64,000 bases of DNA from Globodera rostochiensis (GCA_018350325.1 JAEVLN010000013.1:620001-684000), one strand, 5' to 3'. Numbered from the stretch's first letter, positions 35,783 through 47,824 are shown. Numbers and translations: made by a program. The notes: generated from the sequence alone by a model not told the origin.

Positions 35783-37102
35783 CTAATTTCTTCCTCTAAA
35801 TTGAGCTTTCCATCTGATTAAACTGCTTATTGAGATTTTCAACAAATCAGCAATGTCCAAATCACTCATTTTCGGATTATTTTCTTTTATTTTGGCATAT
35901 TTCTTCAAAATTCCAATTTTTGTTTCATCAGGAAACTTTTTATTCTTGACAGAAAGGCCAAATTTTTGCTTCCAATAATAAATTGTCCCTCTACAAACGC
36001 CCAATTTTTTTGCTATTTTCTCATCAAGTTCATGCATTGAAATTTTAAGTTTTGCCTTATTACATTTGCTTTTTATCTTATAAAATTGTTTTAATATTTT
36101 ACGTTTTTCATACTCAGAAAACTTTGATTTTGTTTCTTTTCTTAAATCAAATTCTTTGATCCATTTATACAATTTTGTGCGATTTACACCCAAACCATTT
36201 GATATTTTTCTGTCAATTTGATTATGTTGATAGGAGGAATATTTTTTGTTTTTTGTATAATCTTCTTTCATTTCACGGAATTTTTGAATAATTTCACATT
36301 TTTGCTGATCGGAATCATTGGACTCATTTTGCTGTTCATCAACACTCTCATCTTGATCAGTCCAATATTCATCATCATCTCCAATCTTTTTGTGTTCAGA
36401 AGTGTTGGGAGCTTGTCCGTCTTGATATCCTTCTTTAACATAATCCTCCAGTTGTTCATTAAACTCACCACTCTCCTCGCCCCACCATTCAAATTCATTT
36501 TTAATTCTGTCTGTTCCTAAATGTGTTATTGTGAAAGAAATAAAGTTTTTGACTAGTTTCTATTCTATGAATTTAGAACCAATTTTGAGTCAAAATTATT
36601 TTAGTATTTTATCCAGCTCTGTTTGTTCCAAAATTTTGCAAAAAGTTTTACGTTTTGTAAAAAAAGCATTTATTTTTTATTGAAAATGTTTTGTTATTGA
36701 AATTATTTATTCTTTTTGGAAATTTTAAATTATTTTCTCTATCACGAAGTGGTTCACCTTCCACCTTAACTGCTCCATAATGTGGTTCATGCTCAACTTT
36801 TACGTTTCTTTTAAATGCAGATTCGTCCCGCCATCTTCCATCAAATTGTTCCTCGTTCGGTTCAACCTTAAATTAGTTAATTTAAATTCCCGGATGAAAA
36901 AGCAAAACCCCATAAATAAAAACAAAATTCTTGGGGAATTTATATGACAAACTTTGATTTTTGGCTGGGATTCAATCGGATTACTGTTTGTTCGAGGCTT
37001 CGTTTGATTTGTCTGCCAAAGTTTGTCAAATAATTCATCAGGAAATGTAAAAACATAATTTATTAAACAAAAATAAATTATTTGTTGGGCAATACAATTC
37101 AT
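35783..37102 (-). CDS. H12: secreted tandem-HTH protein (330 aa), intact
   Basis: Exon 1 is 36953-37102 (50 codons, starting MNCIAQQIIYFCLINYVFTF), exon 2 is 36758-36866, exon 3 is 35783-36516. This totals 331 codons with matching phases. The exon 3 start is of the longer type (NEFEWWGEESGEFNEQLED), then a shortened acidic linker and three HTH modules (RTKLYKWIKEF, RGTIYYWKQKF, SLIRWKAQF). It is arranged head-to-head with H13, 607 bases apart. Confidence 0.8.
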
Positions 37103-37709
37103 ATAATATGCTTATAAACTTTAAAATGTGTGCTTATTGGCGATTTAAAATGTAAATAATTTCAGCCCATAATAAGAAATAAATAAATTTTTGTTATTAC
37201 TTGAGTGTTGACAACGCATACCTACCTATGTATGTTATTATAAATTGCTGAAATGAAAAATAAAATAAAACGTTGCAAATTCTTTCTTGTAAAAAATACT
37301 TCCGCTATCTGATGAAATAGCAAAACCCAAAATTTGGTGGTTTGTAGTAGAAGTTACTAGTTCTAAACGAGTGCCCCTATGGCCACTGTTAACCTGGATT
37401 TTAATCTGTATGTAACAGGGATGTAATCAGACGCCAAACAAAAAAGTCCGAAATTATTAAATGTTTATTTGCTAATTCATCGGATAACGGAAGTATTCTT
37501 CACATGAAAGAAATTTGCAACGTTTTATTTTATTTTTTATTTAAGAATTTATATAACATACATATGCGTTGTCAACAATTAAAGTAAAAAACAAAACATT
37601 TGACTTATTTTCTTTTGTATTCGTCAATAAGCACAAAATTGCGAATTTGTTTTACTAAATTCTAATAAAAATAAGAAAATGTTTTATTAAATTTAAGCAT
37701 AAATTTATT
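37103..37709. promoter_or_regulatory. Shared upstream region of H12 and H13
   Basis: It contains one family block for each gene (37268-37315 minus, 37470-37535 plus) with the CATATGCGTTGTCAAC companion on each side. Between them, 37330-37440 matches the inverse of the unit sequence near 11760-11900. It could act as a bidirectional promoter. Confidence 0.5.
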
Positions 37710-38973
37710 ATGAAATTGAACATTCTACAATTAATTTGTTTAATAAATTATGTTTTTACATTTCCAACTGATTTATTTGATGAACTTTGGCAGACAAATC
37801 AATCGGAGCCTCAAGCAAACAACAATCCGATTGAATCTCAGCCGAAAATCAAAGTTTGCCATATAAATTCCCCAAGAATTTTGTTTTGCTTTTTAATCCG
37901 GGAATTTAAATTAACTAATTTAAGGTTGAACCGAACGAGGAGCACTTTGATGGAAGATGGCAGGACGAATCTGCACTAAAAGAAAACGTAAAAGTTGAGA
38001 ATGAATCACATTATGGAGCAGTTAAAGTGGAAGGTGAGCCACTTCATGAGAGAAAATAATTTAAAATTTCCAAAAAGAATAAATTCCAATAGTTACAAAA
38101 CATTTTCAATAAAAAATAAATGTTATGAAACGCACTTTAACAAATACTAATAAATGTTATGAAACGCACTTTAACAAATACTAAAAGAATTTTGGGTCAG
38201 AATTTGGTTCAATATTTATAGGATCGATATAATTGCAAAACATCTAATAATTTATTTTTTTTATAATAACACATTCATGAACAGTTGAAATCAAACATGA
38301 ATCAGCGGATGAACTTGATCAGGAAAATTCTAATAAACATTTGTCTGATCAAAATAACTCATCTGATCAAGATGAGAGTGTTGATGAAAAGCAAAATGAG
38401 TCTAATGAATGTGAAAAAATTGAGTCTGATCAACAAAAACACGAAATTATCCAAAAATTCCGTGAAATGAAAGAAGATTATACAAAAAACAGAAAATATT
38501 CCAAAAATGAATGGGTTAAAATTGATAGAAATATATCAGATGGGTTGGGTGTTGGTCGCTCAACAATTTATAAATGGATCAAAGAATTGGGTTTAAACCA
38601 AAAAAAGTTTTCTGAGTTCGAAAAAAATGAAATTTTAAAACAATTTGATAAGATAAAAAGCAAATGTAAAAAGGCAAAACTTAAAAACATTTCAATGAAT
38701 GAACTTGATGAAAAAATTGCAAAAAATTTAGGCGTTTGTTCCGGCACAATATTCAGATGGAAGCGCAAATTCGGCCTTTCTGTCAGCAACAAAATTTCTG
38801 ATGCAACAAAAATTGGAATTTTGAAGAAATATGCCAAAATAAAGAGAAAGAATCCGAAAATGACAGATGCCGTTATTGCTGATATGTTGAACATATCATT
38901 AAGAAGCCTACATAATTGGAAAAAACAATTTAAAGAAGAAATTAATAAATATACAGACTTTGTTAGCCCTTGA
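37710..38973 (+). CDS. H13: secreted tandem-HTH protein (313 aa), intact
   Basis: Exon 1 is 37710-37853 (signal peptide MKLNILQLICLINYVFTF), exon 2 is 37925-38033, exon 3 is 38285-38973. The total is 314 codons, all phases consistent, GT/AG at each junction. It is the clearest template for the family. It has an acidic linker (LSDQNNSSDQDESVDE) and three HTH modules (RSTIYKWIKEL, SGTIFRWKRKF, SLHNWKKQF). The tail extends past the usual end (EEINKYTDFVSP). First helices are lysine-rich. No enzymatic motif is seen. Confidence 0.83.
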
Positions 38974-39249
38974 CTCAACGTTATTTTTGTTTGGATCGGA
39001 TTATTTGAAAATTGTTGTTAGGTATTTAATTTAACTAGGTCTTCAAAGTGCTAAAACGATGAAAAGCAAACATTTTCTTGGAACGAGCATCTGCCCTTCT
39101 AAATGTTTTTTTTGCAGGACACATCCAATTAATTACCTGTTTTAATCAGCATCAACAGCTATATTAGCATGTTTTCAGATTTTAATTTTTGCTTCTAATG
39201 GGTGAATTAAAACGTGTCCGTAAACATATATGACCACTATAAATCAGTG

Positions 39250-39580
39250 TTTTCCCGGTTCCATTTTTTCTAACGGTTCCACGGTTCCGGTTCCAAACCG
39301 GTTCCATTTTTTCTAACGGTTCCACGGTTCCGGTCCCAAAGCGGTTCGGGATTTTCACCGTTCCGCGGTTCCGGTTCCGAAGCGGTTCCGGATTTTCGCG
39401 GTTCTGGTTCCAAACCGGTTCCGGATTTCCGCGGTTCCGCGGTTCCGGTTCCAAACCGGTTCCGGATTTCCGCGGTTCCGCGGTTCCGGTTCCAAACCGG
39501 TTCCGGATTTTCACGGTTCCGCGGTTCCGGTTCCAAAGCGGTTCCGGATTTTCGCGGTTCCGGGAACCGGTTCCGGTCTG
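39250..39580. repeat. GGTTCCGGTTCC reiterated array
   Basis: An array of AACCGGTTCCGGATTTTCGC and CGGTTCCGCGGTTCCGG units, with a related block at 39985-40090. Long open frames here (PEPRNRENPEP type) come from the repeat and are not called genes. Confidence 0.8.
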
Positions 39581-40091
39581 GAAAAATCTCAACAAATTGC
39601 TGGGTCGAAATTTTGAAAATCGTTTTTTGTCCCTAATTTTTTTTGGTTTGCCCGTGTTAGTTTGCGATATTCCAAATTTCATTGAAATGAATTTCTTTTC
39701 TCTTTTAATGATGAGGGAAGTATTAAAAGAATAAAATCACTATTTCCAATTTTTTGAAAATATTTTTGGAGGAAATTCAGAAAATTTAAAATTTTAATTT
39801 TTTTACAAAAAAAAATCGAAACAATTTACCAAAAAAGGAGTGAGAGGGTGAGGTTATACCTGGCGTGATCATGGGGGGGGGGGGGGGTATTTAGCGTGAT
39901 TGGGATGCACTCCCCGCACCCCGAACCGTTGTACCTGGCTCAATCAACGGTTCAAATCTGCCATTGCACTGAAAAAACATGTATCGGAACCGGTTCCGGA
40001 ACCGGTTCCGAAGCGGTTCCAAGCTCTTTACGGTTCCACGGTTCTGGTTCCAAAGCGGTTCCGGATTTTGGCGGTTCCGCGGTTCCGAAGC

Positions 40092-40155
40092 GTCGAACCC
40101 ACGGCCCTTCCAATCCATGGAATGCTCTCACCACTGAGCTGTGCAGGCACACGTT
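40092..40155 (-). repeat. Truncated tRNA-like (SINE) sequence
   Basis: On the minus strand, CAGCTCAGTGGTGAGAGC (D-arm/A-box-like), an arm TTCCA-TGGAT-TGGAA, and GTGGGTTCGACGC (B-box-like). The 3' acceptor half is replaced by the GGTTCC array. It is not a functional tRNA. Confidence 0.5.
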
Positions 40156-40189
40156 GCACTCCCCTCTATCTCATCAAGAGCCCGAATTT

Positions 40190-40500
40190 TTAGGGACTAA
40201 AAAACATGAATAGGAACATATAATAGGGACTAAAACCCCCAAAATAGGGACTAAAAAGCCCAAAAAGTGGCAAAATAGGGACTAAAAATACAAAATCCAG
40301 TCAATTTGGGAAAATTGGCTGAAATATAGAATTTCTTCCTAAAATTTTTGGCAAAAGTGCCAAAACAGGGTCTAAAAACGCAAAAACGGCGAAATAGGGA
40401 TTTATTCTCAAAACGCCGAAATAGGAATTTTTAGGGACTAAAAAGTCGCTCTAATTCAAAAATTTGAAAATTAATGCTATGTCCGGGCTTCTCTCGTCAA
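40190..40500. repeat. AGGGACTAAAA repeats
   Basis: Repeated (A)TAGGGACTAAAA words ending in GTCGCTCTAATTC and CTTCTCTCGTCAAACCC. It is a diverged relative of the H-gene 3' flank repeat. Confidence 0.55.
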
Positions 40501-41350
40501 ACCCTATCCGCAAAAAAAAATAGGATAAACCCTAAAAATCCGGGCTCTACTCATCAGATGAGAAGAGGGCTCTCTTCGTTTCTTTGAGAGAGACGCAGGT
40601 CCCTCCTGCACGCCGCTTCCTTCAGGCATTACAGTATCGTTGGAAAGCCCATTCAAAATGCTGTATGAAGACACTTTCCCTTACCAATTTAATTCAACAA
40701 ATTCTTGAAGGGTTTCTATTTAATTCCCAAATGTCCGTAAACATATGACTATGACTGTAGGTTTCGAACCAGCGTAAAACTAATTGTTTAATGGGCTTGG
40801 AATTTGCACGCTAAGAGAAGCGGAAAAAATTGAATAACAATTCCCGAAAATGATTTTTTGCTCAAAAATAGTCTTAAATTGGTCGACTTGTTGTTGAAAC
40901 TGAATTAATGTAAATATGTAATTGATTGATCCGAGTAATAAAATTTTGCGTGTTTCGAATTACGCCAATCACAACATTCCCAGCAGGGGTGGGTCGAAAG
41001 AAAAATTTTTTTCGAAATCGTTTTTTATTTCGATTTTTAAGATGAACAAAAATATATCGATTTGTAAATTTTTGTTCTTAAAAATTGTCTTTTTTGAATG
41101 TTAATATTTTTTTCTTGTATAGAGGAAGGCCAACTGCGGGTCGTGTGGATTAGAGTCCGGTAAAAATCTGCGGGACGGGAGGCGGGAACGAGAAATTTTA
41201 TTATTTGCCGAGATTTGTAGCTAAGAAATTTCAAGAAAATTCAGAAAAACCCGCCGCCGATTTTTTATGGGATTTTTGCACGTTTTATCTCAATGGGTCA
41301 CAACAAAGTCCGTAAATTTTCAAATGTTCTTAATTTCTTTATTAAGTAAA
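40500..41350. other. No gene seen
   Basis: AT-rich sequence without supportable exons. Short frames here lack domains and splice context. Confidence 0.35.
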
Positions 41351-42492
41351 TTAAGATTTCCATCTGCTTAAACTGTTTAGTGAGATTTTTAACAAATCAG
41401 CAATGTCACAATCACTCATTTTCGGATTCTTCCCTTTTATTTTGGCATATTTCTTCAAAATTCCAATTTTTGTTACATCAGAAAACTTTTCTTTGCTGAC
41501 AGAAAGGCCAAATTTGCGCTTCCATTCATAAATTGTTTTTCTGCAAACGCCAAATTTTTTTGCAATTTTATCATCGAGTTCATGCATTGAAATTTTGAGT
41601 TTTGCCTTCTGACATTTGCTTTTTATCTGATCAAATTGTTTCAAAATTTCACGTTTTTCTAAATCAGAAAACTTTGATTTTGTTTCTTTTCTTAAGTCAA
41701 ATTCTTTGATCCATTTATACACTTTTGTGCGATTTACACCCAAACCATTTGATATTTTTCTGTCAATTTGAACCCATTCTTTATTTGAATATTTTCTGTT
41801 CTTCTTATAATTATCTTTCATTTCACGGAATTTCTGAATAATTTCACGTTTTTGCTGATCAGACTCAATTTTTTCACATTCATTGAACTCATTTTGCTGT
41901 TCATCAACACTCTCATCTTGATCAGTTGAGTTATTTTGATCAGACAAATGTTTATTAGAATTATCTCCAATCTTTTTTGTGATCAGAAGTGGTTGGAATT
42001 TGTCCGTCTTGATCTTCTTCTTTAACACAATCCTCCAATTGTTCTTTAAACTCAGCACTCTCCTTGTCCCACCATTCAAATTCATTTTTAATTCTGTCTG
42101 TTCCTAAATTAAAAATTAAGTAATTTTGAACTTTTTGATCCTTTGAATATTTGGCTCACCTTCTACTTTAACTGCTACATAATATGGTTCATGCTCAACT
42201 TTTACGTTTCCTTTTAGTGCATATTCGTCCTGCCATCTTCCATCAAATTGCTGCCTCGTTCGATTCAACCTTAAATTAGTTAATTTAGATTCCCGGATGA
42301 AAAAGCAAAGAATGAAAACAAAATTCTTGTGGAATTTATATGACAAACTTTGATTTTTGGCTGAGATTCAATCAGATTGTTTGCTTGAGGCTCCGGTTGA
42401 TTTGTCTGCCAAAGTTCGTCAAATAAATCGTTTGGAAATGTACCAACATAATTTATTAAACAAAAATAAATTATGTGTTGAATTTTTTTCAT
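41351..42492 (-). pseudogene. H14: secreted tandem-HTH member, two frameshifts and a truncated end
   Basis: Exon 1 is 42349-42492 (MKKIQHIIYFCLINYVGTF), exon 2 is 42160-42269, exon 3 is 41351-42103. Exon 2 has 110 rather than 109 bases (an extra base near 42253), giving an early stop. Exon 3 has an extra A near 41972-41977 in the HKKIGDN region. The C terminus stops at RWKS, about eight residues early. HTH recognition segments are RTKVYKW, RKTIYEW and SLSRWKS. Three independent lesions make true decay more likely than read error. Confidence 0.75.
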
Positions 42493-43048
42493 AATTAAAT
42501 ATATGCTTAAATGTAAAATAAACATTTTCTTATTTTTATTAGAATTAAGTTGCTTATTAACGAATAAAAAGTAAAATATTTTCGGAAGCCAATTTGTTTC
42601 TTACATGAATTGTTGACAACGGAAATGAAAAATAAAATAAACGTTGCAAATTCTGTCTTGTAAAAAGTATTTCCGTTATCCTGATGAAATAGCAAATAAA
42701 AAGAATTATATTAAAATTTAATAAAATACATTTAGTAATATTATTTTGAACAATAACAATAACACTTTTCTTTTTATTCATTCCTTTTATACAAGCAAAA
42801 ACAAAACAATATAAAAGCAACCAAATATTGGTTAACAACGAAAGAATGCGGTCTCAGTTGTTATACAGGCAAAATGAGATCATCACAAGCAACAAAATTA
42901 ATATTTTCTAGTTTAGGTCCACAGCAAATTTAAACTTGTTAAAATAATGCGAAAATTTGAATTTTTATTAAAAATGTTGGGATATCATTGAATTTTTGTA
43001 AATTTTTCTGCCAAATGGCGTGCCATAACTAGAAAATTGAACACAATT

Positions 43049-45713
43049 TTAACATTCAACCAACGCAATTTGATCACCCCATTTTTGCGCTCCGCCACCG
43101 ATGGCGCCGTAATCGGTGACTGAATTTGTGCGCGAGTCGGCCAACCGTCTGAAAATGTCATCCACCGGACGGCCTTTTGTCTCGGGCAGAAATTTGATCA
43201 TCAGCAAAAGGATTAGAGTGCTGAAGGCGGCCAACGGCAGAAAGAACAGCGCGCCGACGGAGACGATCAACGACGGGTAGGCAAGCACAATGCCGACAAC
43301 GATCAGGTTGGGTATTAGCAAAGCGATCTGAATTAAAATTTTAAATTTATTTGTATTTAAATAGAAAAATGCTAGAGTAATTAGAGTTTCAACTCGAGTA
43401 ATAATGTTGTCGACGCAAAATTTGTTTTGAGTTTTTTCCCGTGAAAATTGTGATTAATTAGCTAAGCAATGTTTAATTAAACAATTAAACAATAATACTT
43501 AATTAAGACATGAAGATAAAATCAAAAAATTGAATTTTTAAATTGTTTTTAATCATTGAAGACATGCAAACTTAAGCAAAATGATTTAAATCGGCGAAAT
43601 AACATTAAAAACAAGATTTTAATTCTTTTTGGAGGCTGGATCACCATTCCCTATGCTCAAATTTTATAATTTTTGAATCAATGCAACATTTGGTTAAATA
43701 ATAATTTTTATTTTAAAATAATCATTATTGTTACCTGTGTGGCCCTGGCTCGAGCCGGATGCGGAAACAATTCGCCAACAAGGATGGGAGTCATATTGAA
43801 GATGCCCAAATTAACGCTCGCTTGGCCCATAGTACAGCCGATCAGTGCCAGCATTGACACAATCAAACCACCTCCACCTTAAAAAAGTTTTAAAAATTAA
43901 AAAAAATATAATAACAAATATATTTTGTTTACCAAGTATGTCGTACAGACATTGAGCGCCTGTCATCAAGGTAAGCTCAAGCGTTGATAAGCTTGTGATC
44001 AGTAGGAACAGCGGCCGTCGACCCCAACTTTCGATCAGACAGGGCGCGACCAAGCACAATGGGGCGGTCAACGCTGTCATGGCCTAACAATGATATTTTA
44101 TAATTAAATTTTTATCTAAAAATTTAAAAAATTTTAAATCTAGCTTAATAACCAGAGACAGTTCCAAAAAATTGGTCTTTCATTAGAGCCCGACCGGTCG
44201 AAATATCGCCGAAAATTTTTTGGGATCGGCCAAGTTTTTTGTTAATATTTTGATCGACAAAAAATACTGTGATTTTGAGGATTTCAGTGATAGTTTTTTT
44301 ATTCATTTCTACCATTGTGAAGACCAGCGCCTCAGACTGGTCCAGCCCGTATCTCATCAACATCGGCTCCAGATACTGGCTCTTTAAGTTGATCAACGAC
44401 AATGCCGGCACAGATGAGGCCATGAGCGTAATGGCTATGGAACATCTATTGAAGAAAATTTTTTTTAAATAAAATTATTCAAAAAAAATTGTAATTATTG
44501 ACCTTAATCGATGGCTTGTCCAGAACTCAGTCCATCCCACAGTTTCATTATGCATGACATGGCGCTCATGCTCGAACTCGTCGAACAGTTCGGCTTAACA
44601 ATATAAATTTTTCATGATTACTGGGTCCATGGATTCAATTATGGTCCGGTATAAAATTTTTCCCGATAAAATTCGAAAATTGTTGCATTTTTATCATCAA
44701 TAAACACTGCAGCTTTACCAAGATTAGCGTTTGAGCCATGGTAGAACATTGCTGACTGTTTGGCCTCCTCTTTGGCACCGTTGCCGATGTACAGCTGCTT
44801 GGGCGACTCCGGAAAGTGTGCGGCACCAAACAGATGGCACATTGCCAACATAAGACAACCGGCTGGCAGCAACCACCAAGACCAGCTGTTGCCGAACAGT
44901 GCCGGCAGACACAACGGCGACGCTATCAACAGCATCAGATTGGAGCCGGAGCCAATTGCTGTCGAGGACCAGCCTGGCAAGGAACCAGTTAAGCGAATTT
45001 CAAATTTTTGAACAATTTAAAATAGGAAATGAATATGAAATTTTAAAAAAATAATGAAAATTTGATCAAAATTTTGTGCACCTCTTGCCCGGTCGGGAGC
45101 GCATTCGGCCACGTAAATGAACATCACCGTCTTCAATGCGGAAATAGCGCCGGCTAACATGTGTCCGATCACAAACAATTCAACCATTCCCGACCATTTG
45201 GCCATAAGCATAGCCAGAGCTGCAATGATGCCAAGCGAAGACCTGAATAATTGTTTTTTTCAAATATTTTTAATAAAATTTTTGATTTATTAAAAATCAA
45301 TTTTTGTTTAAATTAAATAAATTTTCTTACCGTAAATAAACGGCTGTTCCCTTGCGCCCGTAGCGATCCATGCAACGCGCCATCATCAAACTTGCAATGA
45401 TAGCACCAACAAAAAAGGCCTGGCAAATTAAAAAAAATTTAAATTTGTATTTAAAGATACGTGCAAAAGTTAATTTTTTTTTTAATTTCCTATTAAATTT
45501 GTTTAAATTTTTAGTTTTTACGCTGGCGATGGCCGAGTATGCGAGCTCGAACTGCTCGCTGTCCGGCGGAATTGCGTAGCGTCGTTCCAATGAGCTGGCG
45601 ATGAACTCGCGCAACGGCACGGACAAGTAGTTGAGCACGTTGGACTCCAGGTCGCCGAAGCTGTAGAACAACGCATGGAAGAGCACCGAGCCAATCAGTC
45701 CTGGCTTGTCCAT
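43049..45713 (-). CDS. SLC2-like sugar transporter, MFS (497 aa, 9 exons)
   Basis: Exons (minus): 45522-45713, 45331-45419, 45082-45242, 44719-44973, 44503-44593, 44313-44445, 43933-44083, 43735-43877, 43049-43327. All GT/AG, phases consistent, 498 codons including stop. Family landmarks: DRYGRKG after TM2, PESPKQLY before the central loop, ESWGRRP in the second half, ELFPHPARA, and PETKGRP at the C terminus. Length and about twelve hydrophobic segments fit facilitative hexose transporters of the plasma membrane. Substrate cannot be set from sequence. Base composition is clearly more GC-rich than the flanks, as expected for constrained coding sequence. An extra 5' exon is not excluded. Confidence 0.88.
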
Positions 45714-47144
45714 TTCCGTTAATTATTTTGGTTAGTTATTAAAAGCTAAATTAAATTTTAAAAAAATTAAAATCGTTTAAATTGAATCTTGGCTACAATA
45801 AAAATAATATGTTAGTAAATAATATTTGTTTTTTAAATTGCCCAAAAATATTTTGATGGTTTCATGGAAAAAAATGCACATTTATGTGACCGCGGAACAC
45901 GTGCCGTTGCCGGTGGCCCTAAAATAATTCCAATGGAAACCAACAAAATGTGGTCATGAGAAAAAGTGCTGATGGGTGATCATTGAATAGATAAGGAAGG
46001 TCACCTATTTGTTTGGAGGTTGAAAATCATTAAAAAAAGCCAAACGTTTTGTAAATAAATTTTTAAACAAATTAATTAAAATGTACAGATTTTATTCGAA
46101 ATGTTTAATTCACAAAATTAGGCCTTTTAATTAAACTAGGGGAAACAATCGTGAGTGGTGCTGGTGCTCTTTTTTATTAAATCATTTTCTTAAAGTCACC
46201 AAAAAACTCAGGAAAAAACAGCCGTACAAATGATTTGAATCAAAATTGAAGATATTCAAGAGAAAGACCAAATGTAAGAAACCAGTATAATTATGATTTT
46301 TCGAGCGAAAATTGTTCGTATTTTTGTACGAAAAAAATTTTGCGTTATTATTATTAGATATAGTTAACTTAGTCAAATTAAATTTTTAAAGAGCTGCAAC
46401 ATGCAAAATATAAATGTTTTAATTAGGGTTGGTACACCGACGTCGGGATTGAAATTTTCGGGGTTCTGTGGTGAAAACCCGTGCAAAAATGTCGAGTTCC
46501 AGCAGGTCCAGGGGTTCCCAATCAATTTTTTATAATTGTTGAATAAATGGACGGACATATTTGAGTGAGTGAATGAGTGGACCTTCCACCGACATCGAAT
46601 TTTATTGTCAGTCTGGACGACTCGGCCGACTGTCTCCGTTCTCGAAGATCAACATTTTCGGTCCCGTCGTCGCCAGGCTCTCGCCACCCGACAATATATA
46701 TATAGGCACAAGACTCCTCCACCCTTATCACACCTGTTGCTGGTTGGTGGTGGTGCCCAACAAAAAAGAAAAAATTATCATTTTCATTTGCCCCAAAACT
46801 CACTCAACAAATTTCCATCATCCTGTCGTGGACAAATTGTTCATGTCAACGACATCGGATGGGATGGCAATGCAACGGTTTTTCTGGACAGTCTTTTGTT
46901 GCAGCAAAAAATTATACCATAACCACCACACTGCTCACATCACAGCCAGATGATTGATGTTGAGATGAAGAACCAATTTTTGGGGTCATAATGAGAGTTA
47001 ATTAATTAATACAAATTATTGATTAACTATATTATATGAATTTTTACTCAATTTGGCTTTCTGTTAGTGATGGTTCTTAAATTTCCATAAATGCTTTCAC
47101 GTGACTAACAAATAAGGCTTTTTGCGTAAGTCCATTTCGTACGT
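45714..47144. other. Upstream region of the transporter
   Basis: Mostly AT-rich to 46430. From 46430 to 46960 it is GC-richer with a TATATATATAG stretch at about 46700 and overlapping open frames on both strands. None has a recognised domain or clear exon borders. It may hold promoter sequence or a decayed repeat. Confidence 0.3.
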
Positions 47145-47345
47145 GGACAAAAGGTCTGGTAATGGAGAAAATGACAAAAGGTCTGATAATGGAGAAAATG
47201 ACAAAAGGTCTGGTAATGGAGAAAATGACAAAAGGTCTGGTAAAGGAGAAAATGACAAAAGGTCTGGTAATGGAGAAAATGACAAAAGGTCTGGTAATGG
47301 AGAAAATGACAAAAGGTCTGGTAATGGAGAAAATGACAAAAGATC
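47145..47345. repeat. 27-base minisatellite
   Basis: About seven to eight copies of AAAAGGTCTGGTAATGGAG plus AAAATGAC. As 27 is a multiple of three, frames stay open on both strands (KRSGNGEND and FSPLPDLLS repeats). There is no start context or splice signal to support a gene. Confidence 0.9.
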
Positions 47346-47482
47346 CGGAATAGAGGGAGGTAAATCAAAGAAATATCTGTGGAAATCACAAGTTCCAGTT
47401 AAAATCTTTAACATGTCAACAATTGTCATTTGTCATTTTTCGATTCTTCCTTTTCATTAGAGTAAAGAATAGGCAAAATGTT

Positions 47483-47555
47483 AGCCCCGGGTGGGACTCG
47501 AACCAACGTCCTCCACCCAATCCGTGGGCAGCTCTTCCAACTGAGCTACCGGGGC
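47483..47555 (-). tRNA. tRNA-like gene, probably a pseudo-tRNA
   Basis: On the minus strand: a 7-bp acceptor stem (GCCCCGG/CCGGGGC), D stem GCTC/GAGC with loop AGTTGGAA, and T arm GTTGG-TTCGAGT-CCCAC with one mismatch. The anticodon arm fits poorly: a TGCCC/GGGTG stem leaves loop ACGGATT, which lacks U33, and position 26 is missing. A tRNA-derived repeat is as likely as a real tRNA; the same odd GGAT loop occurs at 40092-40155. No isotype is assigned. Confidence 0.45.
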
Positions 47556-47652
47556 GTCCCATTAGCCTTCTTCTTTATGGATGATCTTTTACCCCCGCCA
47601 TAGGCGTTTTAACCGTTAGCTTCCAACCAGCGGAACACTCAAATCCTTACAT

Positions 47653-47810
47653 TAGCATATTTCTTCAAAATTCCATTTTTTTGTTACATCAGAAAATTTG
47701 TCGCTGACAGAAAGGCCAATTGCCCTACCATTTAAAAATTATGCTTGAACAAACGCTCAATTTTTTTAAAAATTTTCTCATTAAGATCAAGCCTTGAATT
47801 TGGCTTTTTA
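47653..47810 (-). pseudogene. H15: H-family exon 3 fragment
   Basis: On the minus strand it aligns to the end of one HTH module and the start of the C-terminal module (IFKW-like segment, LSVSDKF, then TKIGILKKYA). Frames are broken and no other exon is nearby. Confidence 0.6.
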
Positions 47811-47824
47811 AGGGCTGGTGGGGA

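Noticed and set aside
39182..39682. 166-codon frame rich in PEPRNRENPEP
   Set aside because: It is produced by the GGTTCCGG array.
46522..46953. Protein-coding gene in the GC-richer block upstream of the transporter
   Set aside because: Frames are open on both strands but show no domain, repeat or consistent splice pattern.
47097..47460. Repeat protein-like frames (NGENDKRSG and FSPLPDLLS) on both strands
   Set aside because: A 27-base unit keeps every frame open, and there is no supporting gene structure.
47483..47555. A confident functional tRNA with assigned amino acid
   Set aside because: The anticodon arm is non-canonical (no U33, position 26 missing), so only a tRNA-like call is made.
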